Shown: in pieces, positions 9,052 to 18,696 of the stretch | Position numbering within the stretch: position 1 is the first letter of the stretch | Layout: every line of letters begins with the position of its first letter | Assembly (NCBI RefSeq): GCF_900095225.1 | Contig: NZ_LT607434.1 | Span: 17,391 to 81,390, forward strand | DNA from: Pseudomonas sp. UMAB-08 | Lineage (GTDB): Bacteria; Pseudomonadota; Gammaproteobacteria; Pseudomonadales; Pseudomonadaceae | Direction: 5' to 3' | DNA length: 64,000 bases | Translations under genes and position numbers: made by a program | Notes under the pieces: generated by a model | What the model was told of the DNA's origin: nothing | What the model saw: only the letters and a program-made list of their open reading frames with translations | Databases searched by the model: none

Positions 9052-10306
9052 GCTTGTCTCCTCGGGCGCCACAGGGCAGGCGAAGCTCAGTGAGCGTCCC
9101 GCCTTCCTCATGACTGTAGAGTTTTACCGAGCCACCTGCGCGGGTCACGCTGGCCTTGCTCAAAAATAGGCCGAGGCCGAAGCCTTTGCCTTTGGTGGTA
9201 AAAAACGGTTTGCCAATTTGTTCGGCGATTGCCGGCGGCACACCCGCCCCATGGTCACGAATACTGATGCAGATTTCTTCGGCGTCCCAGCCCAGATGCA
9301 CTTCCAGCCCTTCCGGGCAAGCATCGGCGGCGTTGTTCAGCAGATTGAGCAATGCCTGAGTCAAGTCCGGCGGCGGCGCCAGGCGTGGCACCGTGCCTTG
9401 GCCCAGGCGCTGGAAGCGATAGCTGGCTTCAGGGCGCATCAGGTGCCAGCGGTTCAGGGCTTCGTCCAGCCAATCGGTGACGTCTTGTTCATCGATCGCC
9501 AATCGGCGGTTGGCTTCAGCCGCGCGCACCAGTTGTTGCAGGGTTTGCTTGCACTGTTGGACCTGCTCTTGCAGCACGCCGAGGTCTTCCTGTAACAGCG
9601 GATCGCTATGGTCCTGGCGCATTTCCTTGATCAACACGCTCATGGTCGCCAAGGGTGTACCCAATTCGTGGGCCGCGCCAGCTGCCTGGGTCGCGACCGC
9701 CAACAATTGTTGATCATGCAGGCCCTCCTCCCGACGCTCTGCACGCAGCTGCTCCTGACGCCGTAGCTCCTCGGCCATCTTCGCCGCGAAGAAAGTAATG
9801 ACCGCCGCCGCCAGAGCAAAGCTCAGCCACATGCCATAGATCTGCATGTTCTCGCGGGCGATGGGAAAGGTGCCCATCGGATAGAACTGCACCAGTAACA
9901 GTGTGTAGCTGACCAGCGCCAGGCCCGAGAGCATCAGCGAATACAGCCACGGCAAGGTCACTGCGGCAATAGTCAGCGGCACCAGATAATAGGAAACAAA
10001 CGGGTTGGTCGATCCGCCGGAGAAAAACAGCAGCACACTGTGGATCAGCATGTCGAATGCCAGCTGCACGGCGTATTCCAGCTCGGTAACCGGCCACGAC
10101 GTGCGCAGACGAATGGCCGTCATCACGCACAGGACCATGGAGAACCCGAGGGTGATCGCCAATGGCAGCCATGGCAGCGGCAGCAAGTCGAACAAATAGG
10201 CAATACCCACCGAACCCGCTTGCGCGGCCAGTACCAACGTACGGATAACGGTCAGGCGCCACAGGTTCTGGCGGGTAGCTGAAAGCAGTTGAACGGGGGC
10301 GAGCAT
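9044..10306 (-). CDS. roxS: RegB/RoxS-type redox sensor histidine kinase
   Basis: 420 residues from the ATG at 10306, preceded by AGGAG. About six N-terminal membrane segments include GGSTNPFVSYYLVPL, the GGXXNPF quinone-sensing motif of RegB/PrrB kinases. The H-box AAGAAHELGTPLATM contains the phosphorylated histidine. The C-terminal ATPase has N-box LLNLLNNAADA and G-boxes RDHGAGVP and KGFGLGLFL. The redox-active cysteine seen in the linker of Rhodobacter RegB is not obvious here. It autophosphorylates and passes phosphate to the RoxR gene product encoded immediately downstream. Confidence 0.9.
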   Translation of the reverse strand: MLAPVQLLSATRQNLWRLTVIRTLVLAAQAGSVGIAYLFDLLPLPWLPLAITLGFSMVLCVMTAIRLRTSWPVTELEYAVQLAFDMLIHSVLLFFSGGSTNPFVSYYLVPLTIAAVTLPWLYSLMLSGLALVSYTLLLVQFYPMGTFPIARENMQIYGMWLSFALAAAVITFFAAKMAEELRRQEQLRAERREEGLHDQQLLAVATQAAGAAHELGTPLATMSVLIKEMRQDHSDPLLQEDLGVLQEQVQQCKQTLQQLVRAAEANRRLAIDEQDVTDWLDEALNRWHLMRPEASYRFQRLGQGTVPRLAPPPDLTQALLNLLNNAADACPEGLEVHLGWDAEEICISIRDHGAGVPPAIAEQIGKPFFTTKGKGFGLGLFLSKASVTRAGGSVKLYSHEEGGTLTELRLPCGARGDKHE

Positions 10307-10438
10307 GAGCTCTCCTGATGAGCGCAGCAGGCGGATCGCAGCGAGTATAACCAAGCAGAGGTGAAAACAGCGAAAACTGCGTCAAAGCGCCACATACGCT
10401 AAAAAGACGCACACGAGCCCGGGACAGGCTGTGGGGAG

Positions 10439-10462
10439 CGAATTCATTCATAAATGAATTCG
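10439..10462. repeat. Perfect 10-bp inverted repeat, REP-like
   Basis: CGAATTCATT, a 4-nt loop, then AATGAATTCG, flanked by TGTGGGGAG and TTCTCACA. This resembles the GTGGGAGCGAATT-type palindromes scattered through fluorescent pseudomonads. It lies between the divergent roxS and SIMPL genes. Confidence 0.5.
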
Positions 10463-10568
10463 TTCTCACAGGGGAATGGCTGCCGGAACCTGAAGGGTTC
10501 GTCTACAGTCTGATAGTTTTCCGGGTGACGGTTACCCGTCGCAGCCGGTTCGTTAACAAGGAGTTTTT

Positions 10569-11282
10569 ATGTTCAGCCTTCGCCCCACTGCCGCCCTCTT
10601 CGCCCTTGGCGCCGCAACGCTTGCCAGTCTGCCTGCGTTGGCTGAAGAGGTTCATTACAACCAGGTTTCCGTACGTGCCGAAGTCAGCCAGGAAGTCCAA
10701 CGCGACTTGATGATGGTCACGCTGTACAGCGAAGCGCAGGACACGGATCCGGCCAAACTGGCTGCACAAATCACCGAAACCATGAACAAGGCCCTCGGCC
10801 AGGCGCGTCAGGTCAAGGACATCACGATTCGTCAGGGCAGCCGCAACAGCTACCCGATCTATGATGACAAAGGCCAGAAAATCACCGGCTGGCGCGAACG
10901 CTCCGAATTGCGCCTCGAGAGCGCGGACTTTGCCGCACTCTCCAAACTGACCGGCGAACTGCTGGAGGATTTGAAAATGGGCGGCATGGACTTCGCCATC
11001 TCCCCTCCCACGCGTAAAGCCAGCGAAGACACCCTGCTCAAGGACGCCGTCGCCGCCTTCAAAAACCGTGCGCAGCTGGTAACCGACGCCTTGGGTGGCA
11101 AGGGTTACAAACTGGTCAACCTGAACCTCAATACGTCGGGTTATCCACAGCCATACCAACGCGCCCCCGTCATGATGATGAAAGCCGCCCGCGCCGAGTC
11201 AGCCCCCACTCCGGAAGTCGAAGCCGGTACCAGCCAGGTCAGTGTCAACGCCGATGGCGTGATCGAAGTGTTGATGCAGTGA
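10569..11282 (+). CDS. Periplasmic SIMPL-domain (DUF541) protein
   Basis: 237 residues, with a clear Sec signal peptide ending near residue 24 (LASLPALAEE). The rest is the SIMPL/DUF541 fold common in bacterial periplasmic and outer-membrane proteins (VSVRAEVSQEVQRDLMMVTL, QGSRNSYPIYDDKGQKITGW). The ATG has a strong AAGGAG site. Molecular function is not established for this family; some members relate to oxidative stress or signalling. A gene of this family sits beside roxRS in P. aeruginosa as I recall, so the location looks ancestral. A hairpin terminator follows. Confidence 0.8.
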   Translation: MFSLRPTAALFALGAATLASLPALAEEVHYNQVSVRAEVSQEVQRDLMMVTLYSEAQDTDPAKLAAQITETMNKALGQARQVKDITIRQGSRNSYPIYDDKGQKITGWRERSELRLESADFAALSKLTGELLEDLKMGGMDFAISPPTRKASEDTLLKDAVAAFKNRAQLVTDALGGKGYKLVNLNLNTSGYPQPYQRAPVMMMKAARAESAPTPEVEAGTSQVSVNADGVIEVLMQ

Positions 11283-11289
11283 TGCCATC

Positions 11290-11319
11290 ACGGCGGCAGC
11301 CGCAGGTTGCCGCCGTTTT
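11290..11319 (+). terminator. Rho-independent terminator after the SIMPL gene
   Basis: ACGGCGGCAGCC, loop GCA, GGTTGCCGCCGT with one G-U pair, followed by a short T run (TTTTC). Confidence 0.75.
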
Positions 11320-11505
11320 CTGTTCTTCCCCGCCCACATTCCGCCCTCCCGCCCGACCGTTGCCCTACAGCACTCGCTGCTCCGCCTGATTGGCATCCAT
11401 TGCGCAAACCGTAAACTCCATCCCCGAAACACTTACTCATTCTTTTGCGTCGTGAGCAGCCCTGACACAGGGTGCATTGACGCGCCACTTTTTATGGAAT
11501 CACGG

Positions 11506-13137
11506 ATGAAGCCTCTTAACACCCCTTCAGATAACCCTCATTACTACACCGAAGCGATGCATTTGATCTCTCAGATACCCATCGACGAAAAGCCGTCGTC
11601 ATCGTCGCAGAATGGCGACACGGTAGACTTCGAAGCCGGCGCCGGGGACAAAAACAAATCGACCCACCGGACCATCGAAGAGGTGCTGGCCTCTGTCGCA
11701 TTTAGCACCGATAAGATTGAAGCCATTTACTTCGGTAACTGGTTGCGCGACTACTCGCAGTTGCTTGATCCCAAGATTGTGCGCGCAACTACGATGCCTA
11801 AAAATTTCCCGGACGTGCTCTCCCGTGAAGCGCTGACGCAGATAGTGGATGTACTGGCCATCCGTGAATTCCCCGCGCTGATGAAGATAGACCGGGATAA
11901 ATTCAAGGTGACGCCGCAGAGGCTGGGCGTCTATCGCCCAAGCGAACACATCGATAATCCTAGAGTGGTGAACCCTGAACCGGCCGACCCCAAGCATCGC
12001 GACGCAGACTTCGAACCCTGGGTTCTGCCTGACAATCCGGTGTTGCAAGTCGACTTCGAAACCTCGAAAAAGCGTTATATCCAAGGTTCGGTTGACGTCA
12101 TGGTCGGCGAATTGAAGAAGGCAATGCAGGAAGGGCCATCATCTACCGACGGGCTCAGGTCGTTCGGCGCAGCGCTGCATACCCTGGAAGATTTTTTTGC
12201 TCATTCCAACTTCGTCGAACTTAGCTTGATCAAAACGGGCTACGCGGATGTGTTGCCATGGACCTCGAAAGCCGATTGCAAGCGGAGCCTGCCGCTGGTC
12301 ACCGGCATGTTCGGTGCCAGCGATGTTATCGCCAGCCTGGCAGCTCCTCTCGGGGAGATATTATTTTCGACAGAAGACACAACGTTTGAACCCACCAAGG
12401 CTGGCTTTCGCTCTGAACAAGACCAACTGATCCTGATTTTGCTCGGTGAGCACCCAAACGAAATACTGCTCCCTGCCTTCGAAGGATACCTCCAGGTTCG
12501 TGATACATGGGCCGACTTGCCTTTTTCCGAATGGGTGGAGAAGTTGCAATGGCAACTGGGTACCCCCCTACAAGTACTGAGTAATGCTGTCGGTACAATC
12601 ATGCAAGGCATGCTGACATTGTTGGGAAACAGCATCGACGATAGCCAGACCTTGCTCGGTGACAACCCCAATACCAGTGGCTCAACTGACCCGACCCACT
12701 CACAGCTGGCCAAGGATCATGCCGAACACCCGCTTCATTCCCTTGCCGCATTACTGGCCCGGGATGCCGTTCTTCGAGTTGCACAAACCATACTGGGGCA
12801 TTGGGAAGATAAGCCGGGTGCCGATCCTGTAACGGTCGCATCCTCTTACTTCGTCCACCCTCAGGATTGCGACTGGCAGGATGGTAAGGTACGAGAGTGG
12901 GCCGAAAAACACCCCGACCTCGTCCTTAGCAGCACGCGAAAAAGCGACTTGGATAAAGTGCATGAGCACTTGCACAACAGCGTTGTTCAAGGACTGGAAA
13001 AATTTAAGGAAGACGGCTCCCGCTTTTTAAGCGCCTTGATTAGCACCGACACTAATCCCCTGCTTGAGATATGGAAGCTCACCCCTGCTGGGCGCGCAGC
13101 TACTCATATCAAGGAGTTCCTCGGGCCAAAGAACTAA
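11506..13137 (+). CDS. HET-C domain protein
   Basis: 543 residues from the ATG at 11506 (GGA seven bases upstream); 11494 ATG and 11452 GTG are in-frame alternatives with poorer signals. Two motifs place it in the HET-C family: IYFGNWLRDYSQLLD (about residue 74) and HTLEDFFAHSNFVELSL (about residues 225-241). The His/Asp/His/Asn pattern of the second is also seen in zinc-dependent phospholipase C-like folds and may bind metal. There is no signal peptide and no strong membrane segment. The family is named after the fungal heterokaryon-incompatibility protein HET-C; the bacterial role is not settled. It sits alone between a SIMPL gene and the dpp locus, genes I expect to be closer together in other pseudomonads, so it may be an accessory insertion. 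Confidence 0.8.
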   Translation: MKPLNTPSDNPHYYTEAMHLISQIPIDEKPSSSSQNGDTVDFEAGAGDKNKSTHRTIEEVLASVAFSTDKIEAIYFGNWLRDYSQLLDPKIVRATTMPKNFPDVLSREALTQIVDVLAIREFPALMKIDRDKFKVTPQRLGVYRPSEHIDNPRVVNPEPADPKHRDADFEPWVLPDNPVLQVDFETSKKRYIQGSVDVMVGELKKAMQEGPSSTDGLRSFGAALHTLEDFFAHSNFVELSLIKTGYADVLPWTSKADCKRSLPLVTGMFGASDVIASLAAPLGEILFSTEDTTFEPTKAGFRSEQDQLILILLGEHPNEILLPAFEGYLQVRDTWADLPFSEWVEKLQWQLGTPLQVLSNAVGTIMQGMLTLLGNSIDDSQTLLGDNPNTSGSTDPTHSQLAKDHAEHPLHSLAALLARDAVLRVAQTILGHWEDKPGADPVTVASSYFVHPQDCDWQDGKVREWAEKHPDLVLSSTRKSDLDKVHEHLHNSVVQGLEKFKEDGSRFLSALISTDTNPLLEIWKLTPAGRAATHIKEFLGPKN

Positions 13138-13303
13138 GCAAACCTTGTAGGGAAACGAAGCAGTGCGGCATTCTGCGCTGTCTGATCGCTGTCGACATCC
13201 GCAAGCGCCATTGTCGCGGGTTACGAACTCAGCGTTTATTGTGTCTGTCCACATCGCCGCATGATTCCAGACGACGCGTTTGCATCACTTTCTCGAGGCC
13301 GCT

Positions 13304-14905
13304 ATGGACAATACCGCCTTTAAACCGCTGCTCCTCGCCGCCGCGCTGCTGGCCTGCACGCCTGTCGTCCAGGCCGCCAGCACCCTGGTGTACTGCTCGG
13401 AGGCCAGCCCTGCCGGCTTCGACCCGAGCCAATACACCAGTGGCACTGACTTCGATGCCTCGGCCGAAACCGTGTTCAACCGGCTGACGCAATTCGAACG
13501 CGGCAGTACTGAAGTCGAACCTGGCCTGGCCACCCGCTGGGAGGTGTCCAGCGATGGCCTGAGTTACACCTTCCACCTGCGCGAAAACGTTAAATTCCAC
13601 ACAACCGATTACTTCACACCCACTCGGGACTTCAACGCCGACGATGTGTTGTTCACCTTCGATCGTCTGCTCGACCCGAATCATCCGTTTCGCAAGGCTT
13701 ACCCATCCGAGTCGCCGTACTTCAACGACATGGGCCTGAACACCACGATCAAGAGCGTCGACAAGGTTGATGAACACACCGTGCGCTTCAGCCTGAACAA
13801 CGTCGATGCAGCCTTTATCCAGAACCTGGCCATGAGCTTTGCCTCGCTCCAGTCCGCTGAATATGCCGCGCAGTTACTCAAGGAAGGAAAGGCCGCCGAC
13901 ATCAACCAGAAGCCCATCGGCACCGGGCCTTTCGTGTTCAAGCGTTACCAAAAAGACTCGCAGATCCGCTACAGCGCCAACCCGACGTATTGGAAGCCGG
14001 AGGATGTGAAGCTGGACAATCTGGTGTTTTCTATCAACAGCGATGCCGCAGTGCGCCTGCAAAAACTCAAGACCGGCGAATGCCAGGTCAGCGGCTACCC
14101 GCGCCCGCAAGACATCGAGCTGATGGAAAAAGACCCAAACATCCAGGTGCTCAGCCAGCCCGGTTTCAACCTTGGTTTTCTCGCCTATAACGTCACTCAC
14201 ACACCGCTGGATCAGCTCAAGGTGCGCCAGGCGCTGGACATGGCCATCGACAAGCCGGCGATCATCAAGGCGGTTTACCAGAGCGCAGGGCAACTCGCGC
14301 AAAACGCCCTGCCACCCAACCAGTGGAGTTACGACCCAACGGTCAAGGATGCACCCTACGATCCGACCAAGGCCAGGCAACTGCTCAAGGAAGCGGGGAT
14401 CGCGCCGGGCACCGAAATCAGCCTGTGGGCCATGACCGTACAGCGGGCGTCGAACCCCAATGCGCGTATGTCAGCGCAGATGATCCAGGCCGATTGGGCA
14501 AAAATCGGGATCAAGGCCAACATCGTCAGTTACGAATGGGGTGAGTACATCAAGCGCGCCAAGAGCGGCGAGCACGACGTGATGATTTATGGCTGGACCG
14601 GCGACAACGGCGACCCTGACAACTGGCTCGGCGTGCTCTACAGCTGCGCGGCGGTCAGCGGCAGCAACTTTGCCAAGTGGTGCGATCCGGCGTATGACAC
14701 CTTGGTGCAACAGGCCAAATTGAGCCGTGACCGCGCAGAGCGGATCAGGCTTTATCAACAGGCTCAGCACATTCTCAAGGAGCAGGTGCCGATTACTCCG
14801 ATTGCCAACTCCAAGGTATTTCAGCCACTGCGCAAAGAAGTGCAGAACTTCAAACTCAGCCCGTTTGGCCTGACGCCGTTCTATGGCGTCAGCCTGAATA
14901 AATAG
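13304..14905 (+). CDS. dppA: Dipeptide ABC transporter periplasmic binding protein, copy 1
   Basis: 533 residues from ATG 13304, with GAGG five bases upstream; the TTG at 13280 has no such site. The signal peptide ends near ACTPVVQAAS and there is no lipobox cysteine, so this is a soluble periplasmic protein. It belongs to SBP family 5 (DppA/OppA): TLVYCSEASPAGFDPSQYTS, then YTFHLRENVKFH and a C-terminal WTGDNGDPDNWLG. It is very similar to the next gene along its whole length. The expected role is capture of di- and tripeptides for dppBCDF. The paralogue cluster matches P. aeruginosa dppA1/A2. Confidence 0.88.
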   Translation: MDNTAFKPLLLAAALLACTPVVQAASTLVYCSEASPAGFDPSQYTSGTDFDASAETVFNRLTQFERGSTEVEPGLATRWEVSSDGLSYTFHLRENVKFHTTDYFTPTRDFNADDVLFTFDRLLDPNHPFRKAYPSESPYFNDMGLNTTIKSVDKVDEHTVRFSLNNVDAAFIQNLAMSFASLQSAEYAAQLLKEGKAADINQKPIGTGPFVFKRYQKDSQIRYSANPTYWKPEDVKLDNLVFSINSDAAVRLQKLKTGECQVSGYPRPQDIELMEKDPNIQVLSQPGFNLGFLAYNVTHTPLDQLKVRQALDMAIDKPAIIKAVYQSAGQLAQNALPPNQWSYDPTVKDAPYDPTKARQLLKEAGIAPGTEISLWAMTVQRASNPNARMSAQMIQADWAKIGIKANIVSYEWGEYIKRAKSGEHDVMIYGWTGDNGDPDNWLGVLYSCAAVSGSNFAKWCDPAYDTLVQQAKLSRDRAERIRLYQQAQHILKEQVPITPIANSKVFQPLRKEVQNFKLSPFGLTPFYGVSLNK

Positions 14906-14927
14906 CAATCCGTAGCACTCTCGCGCT

Positions 14928-14954
14928 AACCGGGTGCATTTCACACGCCCGGTT
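14928..14954 (+). terminator. Possible hairpin after the first dppA
   Basis: AACCGGG and CCCGGTT form a 7-bp stem with extra G-U and G-C pairs, 23 bp after the stop codon. It has no T run, so it may only stabilise the mRNA. Confidence 0.35.
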
Positions 14955-15018
14955 GCCCTCCTGCGGTGCAGCGAACTCCTCTGAAAACGACCACGCAAAC
15001 GATCAAATTGGCACATAA

Positions 15019-15043
15019 GTACATGAATGCGACATTCTTGTAC
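15019..15043. promoter_or_regulatory. Near-perfect palindrome upstream of the second dppA (candidate operator)
   Basis: GTACATGAATG, CGA, CATTCTTGTAC: 10 of 11 bases match between the arms. It lies about 135 bp before the second dppA in a 270-bp gap. The size and symmetry suit a dimeric regulator. A PsdR-type repressor controls dpp genes in P. aeruginosa but is not encoded in this window, so the link is only a guess. Confidence 0.35.
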
Positions 15044-15176
15044 GTTCGTACCACTGTTTGGCGTTTCCTTGGCGCCACCATCTTGCTTTGGGTACGGCCC
15101 CTGCATAAGTATCGGCAGGGTCGACTCACGAGGTCGCACCCTCTATCTAAAAAAATGACAACAACATGAGGCCACC

Positions 15177-16802
15177 ATGCTCAAAAACGCGGTCATTCCG
15201 TTTCTACTCAGCGCAGGTTTGATCGCCAGCGCTCCCTTCGCCCAAGCAGCTACCAATCTGGTGTTTTGCTCCGAAGGCAGCCCGGCCGGTTTCGACCCAG
15301 GCCAGTACACCACCGGCACCGACTTCGACGCGTCAGCCGAGACCATGTTCAACCGTCTGAGCCAGTTCGAACGCGGCGGCACTGCGGTCATTCCAGGGTT
15401 GGCGACCAGCTGGGACATTTCCCCTGACGTCCTGACCTACACCTTCCATCTGCGCGACGGGGTGAAGTTCCACACCACGCCTTACTTCAAGCCGACGCGT
15501 GACTTCAATGCCGATGACGTGCTGTTCACGTTCAACCGCATGCTCAACAAAGACGATCCGTTCCGCAAAGCCTATCCGACCGAGTTCCCGTACTTCACCG
15601 ACATGGGCATGGACGAGAACATTACGAAGGTCGAGAAACTTGATGACCACACCGTCAAGTTCACGCTCAAGACCGTCGATGCTGCGTTCATCCAGAACAT
15701 GGCCATGAGCTTCGCGTCCATCCAGTCCGCTGAATACGCTGCTCAGTTGCTTAAGGAAGGCAAGGCTCAGGACATCAACCAAAAGCCGATCGGCACCGGT
15801 CCGTTTGTGTTCAAGAGCTACCAGAAAGATTCGAACATCCGTTACACCGGCAACAAGGATTACTGGAAGCCTGAAGACGTCAAAGTCGACAGCCTGATCT
15901 TCGCCATCACCACCGACCCGTCGGTGCGCATGCAGAAGCTCAAGAAAGGCGAATGCCAGATCACCCTGTTCCCGCGCCCAGCCGATCTAAAAGTGCTCGA
16001 AGCGGACAAAGAGCTGAAAATGCCTCACCAGGCGGGTTTCAACCTTGGTTACATCGCCTACAACGTGATGGACAAGATCAAGGGCAGCGACACGCCCAAC
16101 CCGATGGCTCAGCTGAAAGTCCGTCAAGCGCTGGACATGGCGGTGAACAAACAGCAGATCATCGATTCCGTGTATCAGGGTGCGGGCCAACTGGCCGTCA
16201 ACGCCATGCCGCCGACCCAATGGTCGTATGACACCACCATCAAAGATGCGGGCTACAACCCTGAGAAAGCCAAAGCGCTGCTCAAGGAAGCCGGCGTTAA
16301 AGAAGGGACCGAGATCACCCTGTGGGCGATGCCGGTTCAGCGTCCGTACAACCCCAACGCCAAGTTGATGGCCGAGATGCTCCAGTCCGACTGGTCGAAG
16401 ATCGGTATCAAGGCCAAGATCGTCACGTACGAATGGGGCGAGTACATCAAGCGCGCCAAAGCAGGTGAAAACGGCGCGATGCTGATTGGCTGGAGCGGCG
16501 ATAACGGTGACCCGGATAACTGGCTGGGCACCCTGTTCGGTTGCGACGCACTGAACGGCAACAACTTCTCGAAATGGTGTGATAAACCGTACGACGCCAT
16601 CATCAAGCAAGCCAAGGCAACCCCGGATCAGGCCAAGCGCACCGAACTGTACAAACAGGCGCAACACCTCCTCAAAGACGCGGTGCCGATGACCCCTATC
16701 GCGCACTCCACCGTCTACCAACCTATGCGCAGCAACGTGCAGGACTTCAAGATCAGCCCGTTTGGTCTGAACTCCTTTTACGGTGTCAGCGTTAGCAAGT
16801 AA
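15177..16802 (+). CDS. dppA: Dipeptide ABC transporter periplasmic binding protein, copy 2
   Basis: 541 residues, SBP family 5. The signal peptide ends near SAPFAQAATN, with no lipobox. The N-terminal signature NLVFCSEGSPAGFDPGQYTT and the ligand-domain WSGDNGDPDNWLGTL match the previous gene almost word for word, so the pair looks like a tandem duplication. Compared with copy 1 there is a short insertion (KIKGSDTPNPM) in the middle. A 10-of-11-bp hairpin follows, so this gene probably ends its own transcription unit. Ligand preference among the three paralogues cannot be read from sequence. Confidence 0.88.
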   Translation: MLKNAVIPFLLSAGLIASAPFAQAATNLVFCSEGSPAGFDPGQYTTGTDFDASAETMFNRLSQFERGGTAVIPGLATSWDISPDVLTYTFHLRDGVKFHTTPYFKPTRDFNADDVLFTFNRMLNKDDPFRKAYPTEFPYFTDMGMDENITKVEKLDDHTVKFTLKTVDAAFIQNMAMSFASIQSAEYAAQLLKEGKAQDINQKPIGTGPFVFKSYQKDSNIRYTGNKDYWKPEDVKVDSLIFAITTDPSVRMQKLKKGECQITLFPRPADLKVLEADKELKMPHQAGFNLGYIAYNVMDKIKGSDTPNPMAQLKVRQALDMAVNKQQIIDSVYQGAGQLAVNAMPPTQWSYDTTIKDAGYNPEKAKALLKEAGVKEGTEITLWAMPVQRPYNPNAKLMAEMLQSDWSKIGIKAKIVTYEWGEYIKRAKAGENGAMLIGWSGDNGDPDNWLGTLFGCDALNGNNFSKWCDKPYDAIIKQAKATPDQAKRTELYKQAQHLLKDAVPMTPIAHSTVYQPMRSNVQDFKISPFGLNSFYGVSVSK

Positions 16803-17227
16803 GGGTGTTGTCACTGTGCTGTTACACACGGCGCAGTGACATCCACTTCCGGAACTTATAGACACTCACGTCAGCAGGGAAACGGCCTAATCAGCGGCTT
16901 CCCATGCTCTCTCGTCATGTTTCCTATAAGCCCTGAAGCACTCCGAATATTTACTGGACGGCCTGACGAACATAAGTTCGAAGGCTTATGGCTTTGCTAT
17001 TCGCAAAAATAGTTGAGTGCTCGAGAACACGTCGGGAACAGGGATGTTCCGTCGTCGTTTGCCCGACATTCATCCTGGGGCGAGATTTTCGCTCCCGGCA
17101 ACGCCATTCCGGCGATTTGATGCCTTGCGTGCACAGGGGGCATTGAAGCGTGCAGTAGCCGTGTTCCATCAAGCCAGATCACCCATAAGACTGGCCCTTA
17201 TAAAAGCAGTAAAGGGAGCTTCATACC
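16803..17227. other. 425-bp gap before the OpdP-like porin
   Basis: I see no gene here. It starts with a hairpin (16809-16841: TGTCACTGTGC and GCGCAGTGACA, a likely dppA terminator). Further on are short inverted repeats, CATAAG-N8-CTTATG near 16973 and GGAACA-GGGA-TGTTCC near 17035. The region presumably carries the porin promoter and operators. Confidence 0.6.
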
Positions 17228-18604
17228 GTGAGAAAGACCAGTACCGCTCTATTAGCCATGTCCATTACTACCTTGGGCGCCATGGCTCACGCAGAAAACG
17301 CCAGTCAGGCGTTCGTCCCGACAACGTTGAGTACCACCCACGCTCAAGACGGCGCAAAAGGCTTTATCGAAGACCAGCACCTGACAGGGTCCACCCGTAA
17401 CTTCTACGCACGGGAACGCAGCACGCGCGCAGACCTTTTCAGCTATCAAAAAGACGGCCAAAAAGTCCCCACCAACCGTCGCGATACCTGGACCCAAGGC
17501 ACCATCCTCAACTACACCTCGGGCTTCACCGAAGGCTCGGTCGGGATCGGTACTGAAGTCGCCGTTTACAACGAAGTCGCGCTTGAAGCGGGCCACGCAC
17601 GTATCGCTGGCGGCGGAAACCGTACCCTCACTGACAGCAATGGTGATGCCGTCGACCAATGGAGCAAAATGGGCCTGGGCAACATCAAGGCGCGTATTTC
17701 CAACAGCACATTGACGGCCGGTCGCCAGTCCATGAACACGCCGGTCATTGCCTACATCGGCAACCGTGCGCTGCCTTCGAGCTTCAACGGTTTCAGCCTG
17801 CTCAGCGAAGAGTTCAACAACCTGTCGTTCCAGGCGGGCAGCTTCGACCGCGTATCGCCGCGTACCGAACAGAGCATGACCCGGTTCCGCTCCGAGTACG
17901 CCAGCAGCACCGCCACCGCCGACCGCCTGAGCATGGCCGGTGTCGACTACAAACCGTCCAAAGCCCTGACGGCCAGCTTCTACGCATCGGACCTGGAAGA
18001 CTTCTGGAGGCAGTACTACGTCGGCATCACTCATGACGTGGGTGACACCTCGATCGTGGGCCTGACCACCGGGTTCAACTACTACAAAACCAAGGACTCA
18101 GGCCAAAGCAAACTCGGCGCGATCGACAACGACACCTTCAGCCTGTCGTTCACCGCGACGCACCTGGCGCACAGCCTGACCTTCGCGTACCAGGAAGTGG
18201 CCGGTAACGAGTACTTCGACTACGCCCACGAGACCAACGGCATCTTCCTGGCCAACTCCTTGCTCTCTGACTTCAACGGCCCGAACGAGAAATCCTTCCA
18301 GATCGGTTACGTGCTGAACATGGCCGCGTACGGCATCCCGGGCCTGAAATTCAATGTGTACGAGGCTCGCGGCTGGGGCATCGACGGTACTCACTACGCC
18401 GGCACCGCTTACGACGTGAAAAAGATGGACGGTGAAAAACACCAGGAGTACGGGATCGGCACCAGCTACACCCTGCAGAGCGGCCCTCTCAAGGACACCT
18501 CTGTGCGCGCGACTTACACCACCCACCGCGCCAGTGAGAATCAGGTCGACGGCAGCCTGAACGAGTTGCGGCTGGTGACCACGATTCCATTCAACATTCT
18601 TTAA
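17228..18604 (+). CDS. opdP: OprD-family porin, OpdP/OpdD-like (dipeptide-specific)
   Basis: 458 residues starting at GTG 17228 (AGGGAG upstream). The signal peptide ends near MAHAENASQ. The mature protein begins GFIEDQHLTGSTRNFYARE, the OprD-family N-terminal strand, and ends in the aromatic beta-barrel terminus LRLVTTIPFNIL. Alternating amphipathic strands run throughout. Its place between dppA genes matches opdP in P. aeruginosa, whose product takes up Gly-Glu dipeptide, so it should be the outer-membrane entry for the peptides bound by the DppA proteins. A 10-bp hairpin separates it from the third dppA. Confidence 0.87.
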   Translation: MRKTSTALLAMSITTLGAMAHAENASQAFVPTTLSTTHAQDGAKGFIEDQHLTGSTRNFYARERSTRADLFSYQKDGQKVPTNRRDTWTQGTILNYTSGFTEGSVGIGTEVAVYNEVALEAGHARIAGGGNRTLTDSNGDAVDQWSKMGLGNIKARISNSTLTAGRQSMNTPVIAYIGNRALPSSFNGFSLLSEEFNNLSFQAGSFDRVSPRTEQSMTRFRSEYASSTATADRLSMAGVDYKPSKALTASFYASDLEDFWRQYYVGITHDVGDTSIVGLTTGFNYYKTKDSGQSKLGAIDNDTFSLSFTATHLAHSLTFAYQEVAGNEYFDYAHETNGIFLANSLLSDFNGPNEKSFQIGYVLNMAAYGIPGLKFNVYEARGWGIDGTHYAGTAYDVKKMDGEKHQEYGIGTSYTLQSGPLKDTSVRATYTTHRASENQVDGSLNELRLVTTIPFNIL

Positions 18605-18621
18605 ATCGTCGATAGCGCCTT

Positions 18622-18660
18622 GTGCGGCTGAAACCCGGAACCCTGCGCAATCAGCCGCAC
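18622..18660 (+). repeat. Intercistronic hairpin between opdP and the third dppA
   Basis: GTGCGGCTGA and TCAGCCGCAC form a perfect 10-bp stem with a 19-nt loop and no T run. It is more likely an mRNA-stabilising or attenuating element than a full terminator. Confidence 0.5.
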
Positions 18661-18696
18661 AGGCCATCACCGCTCATGTGTTTAAGGAGGGTCTAT

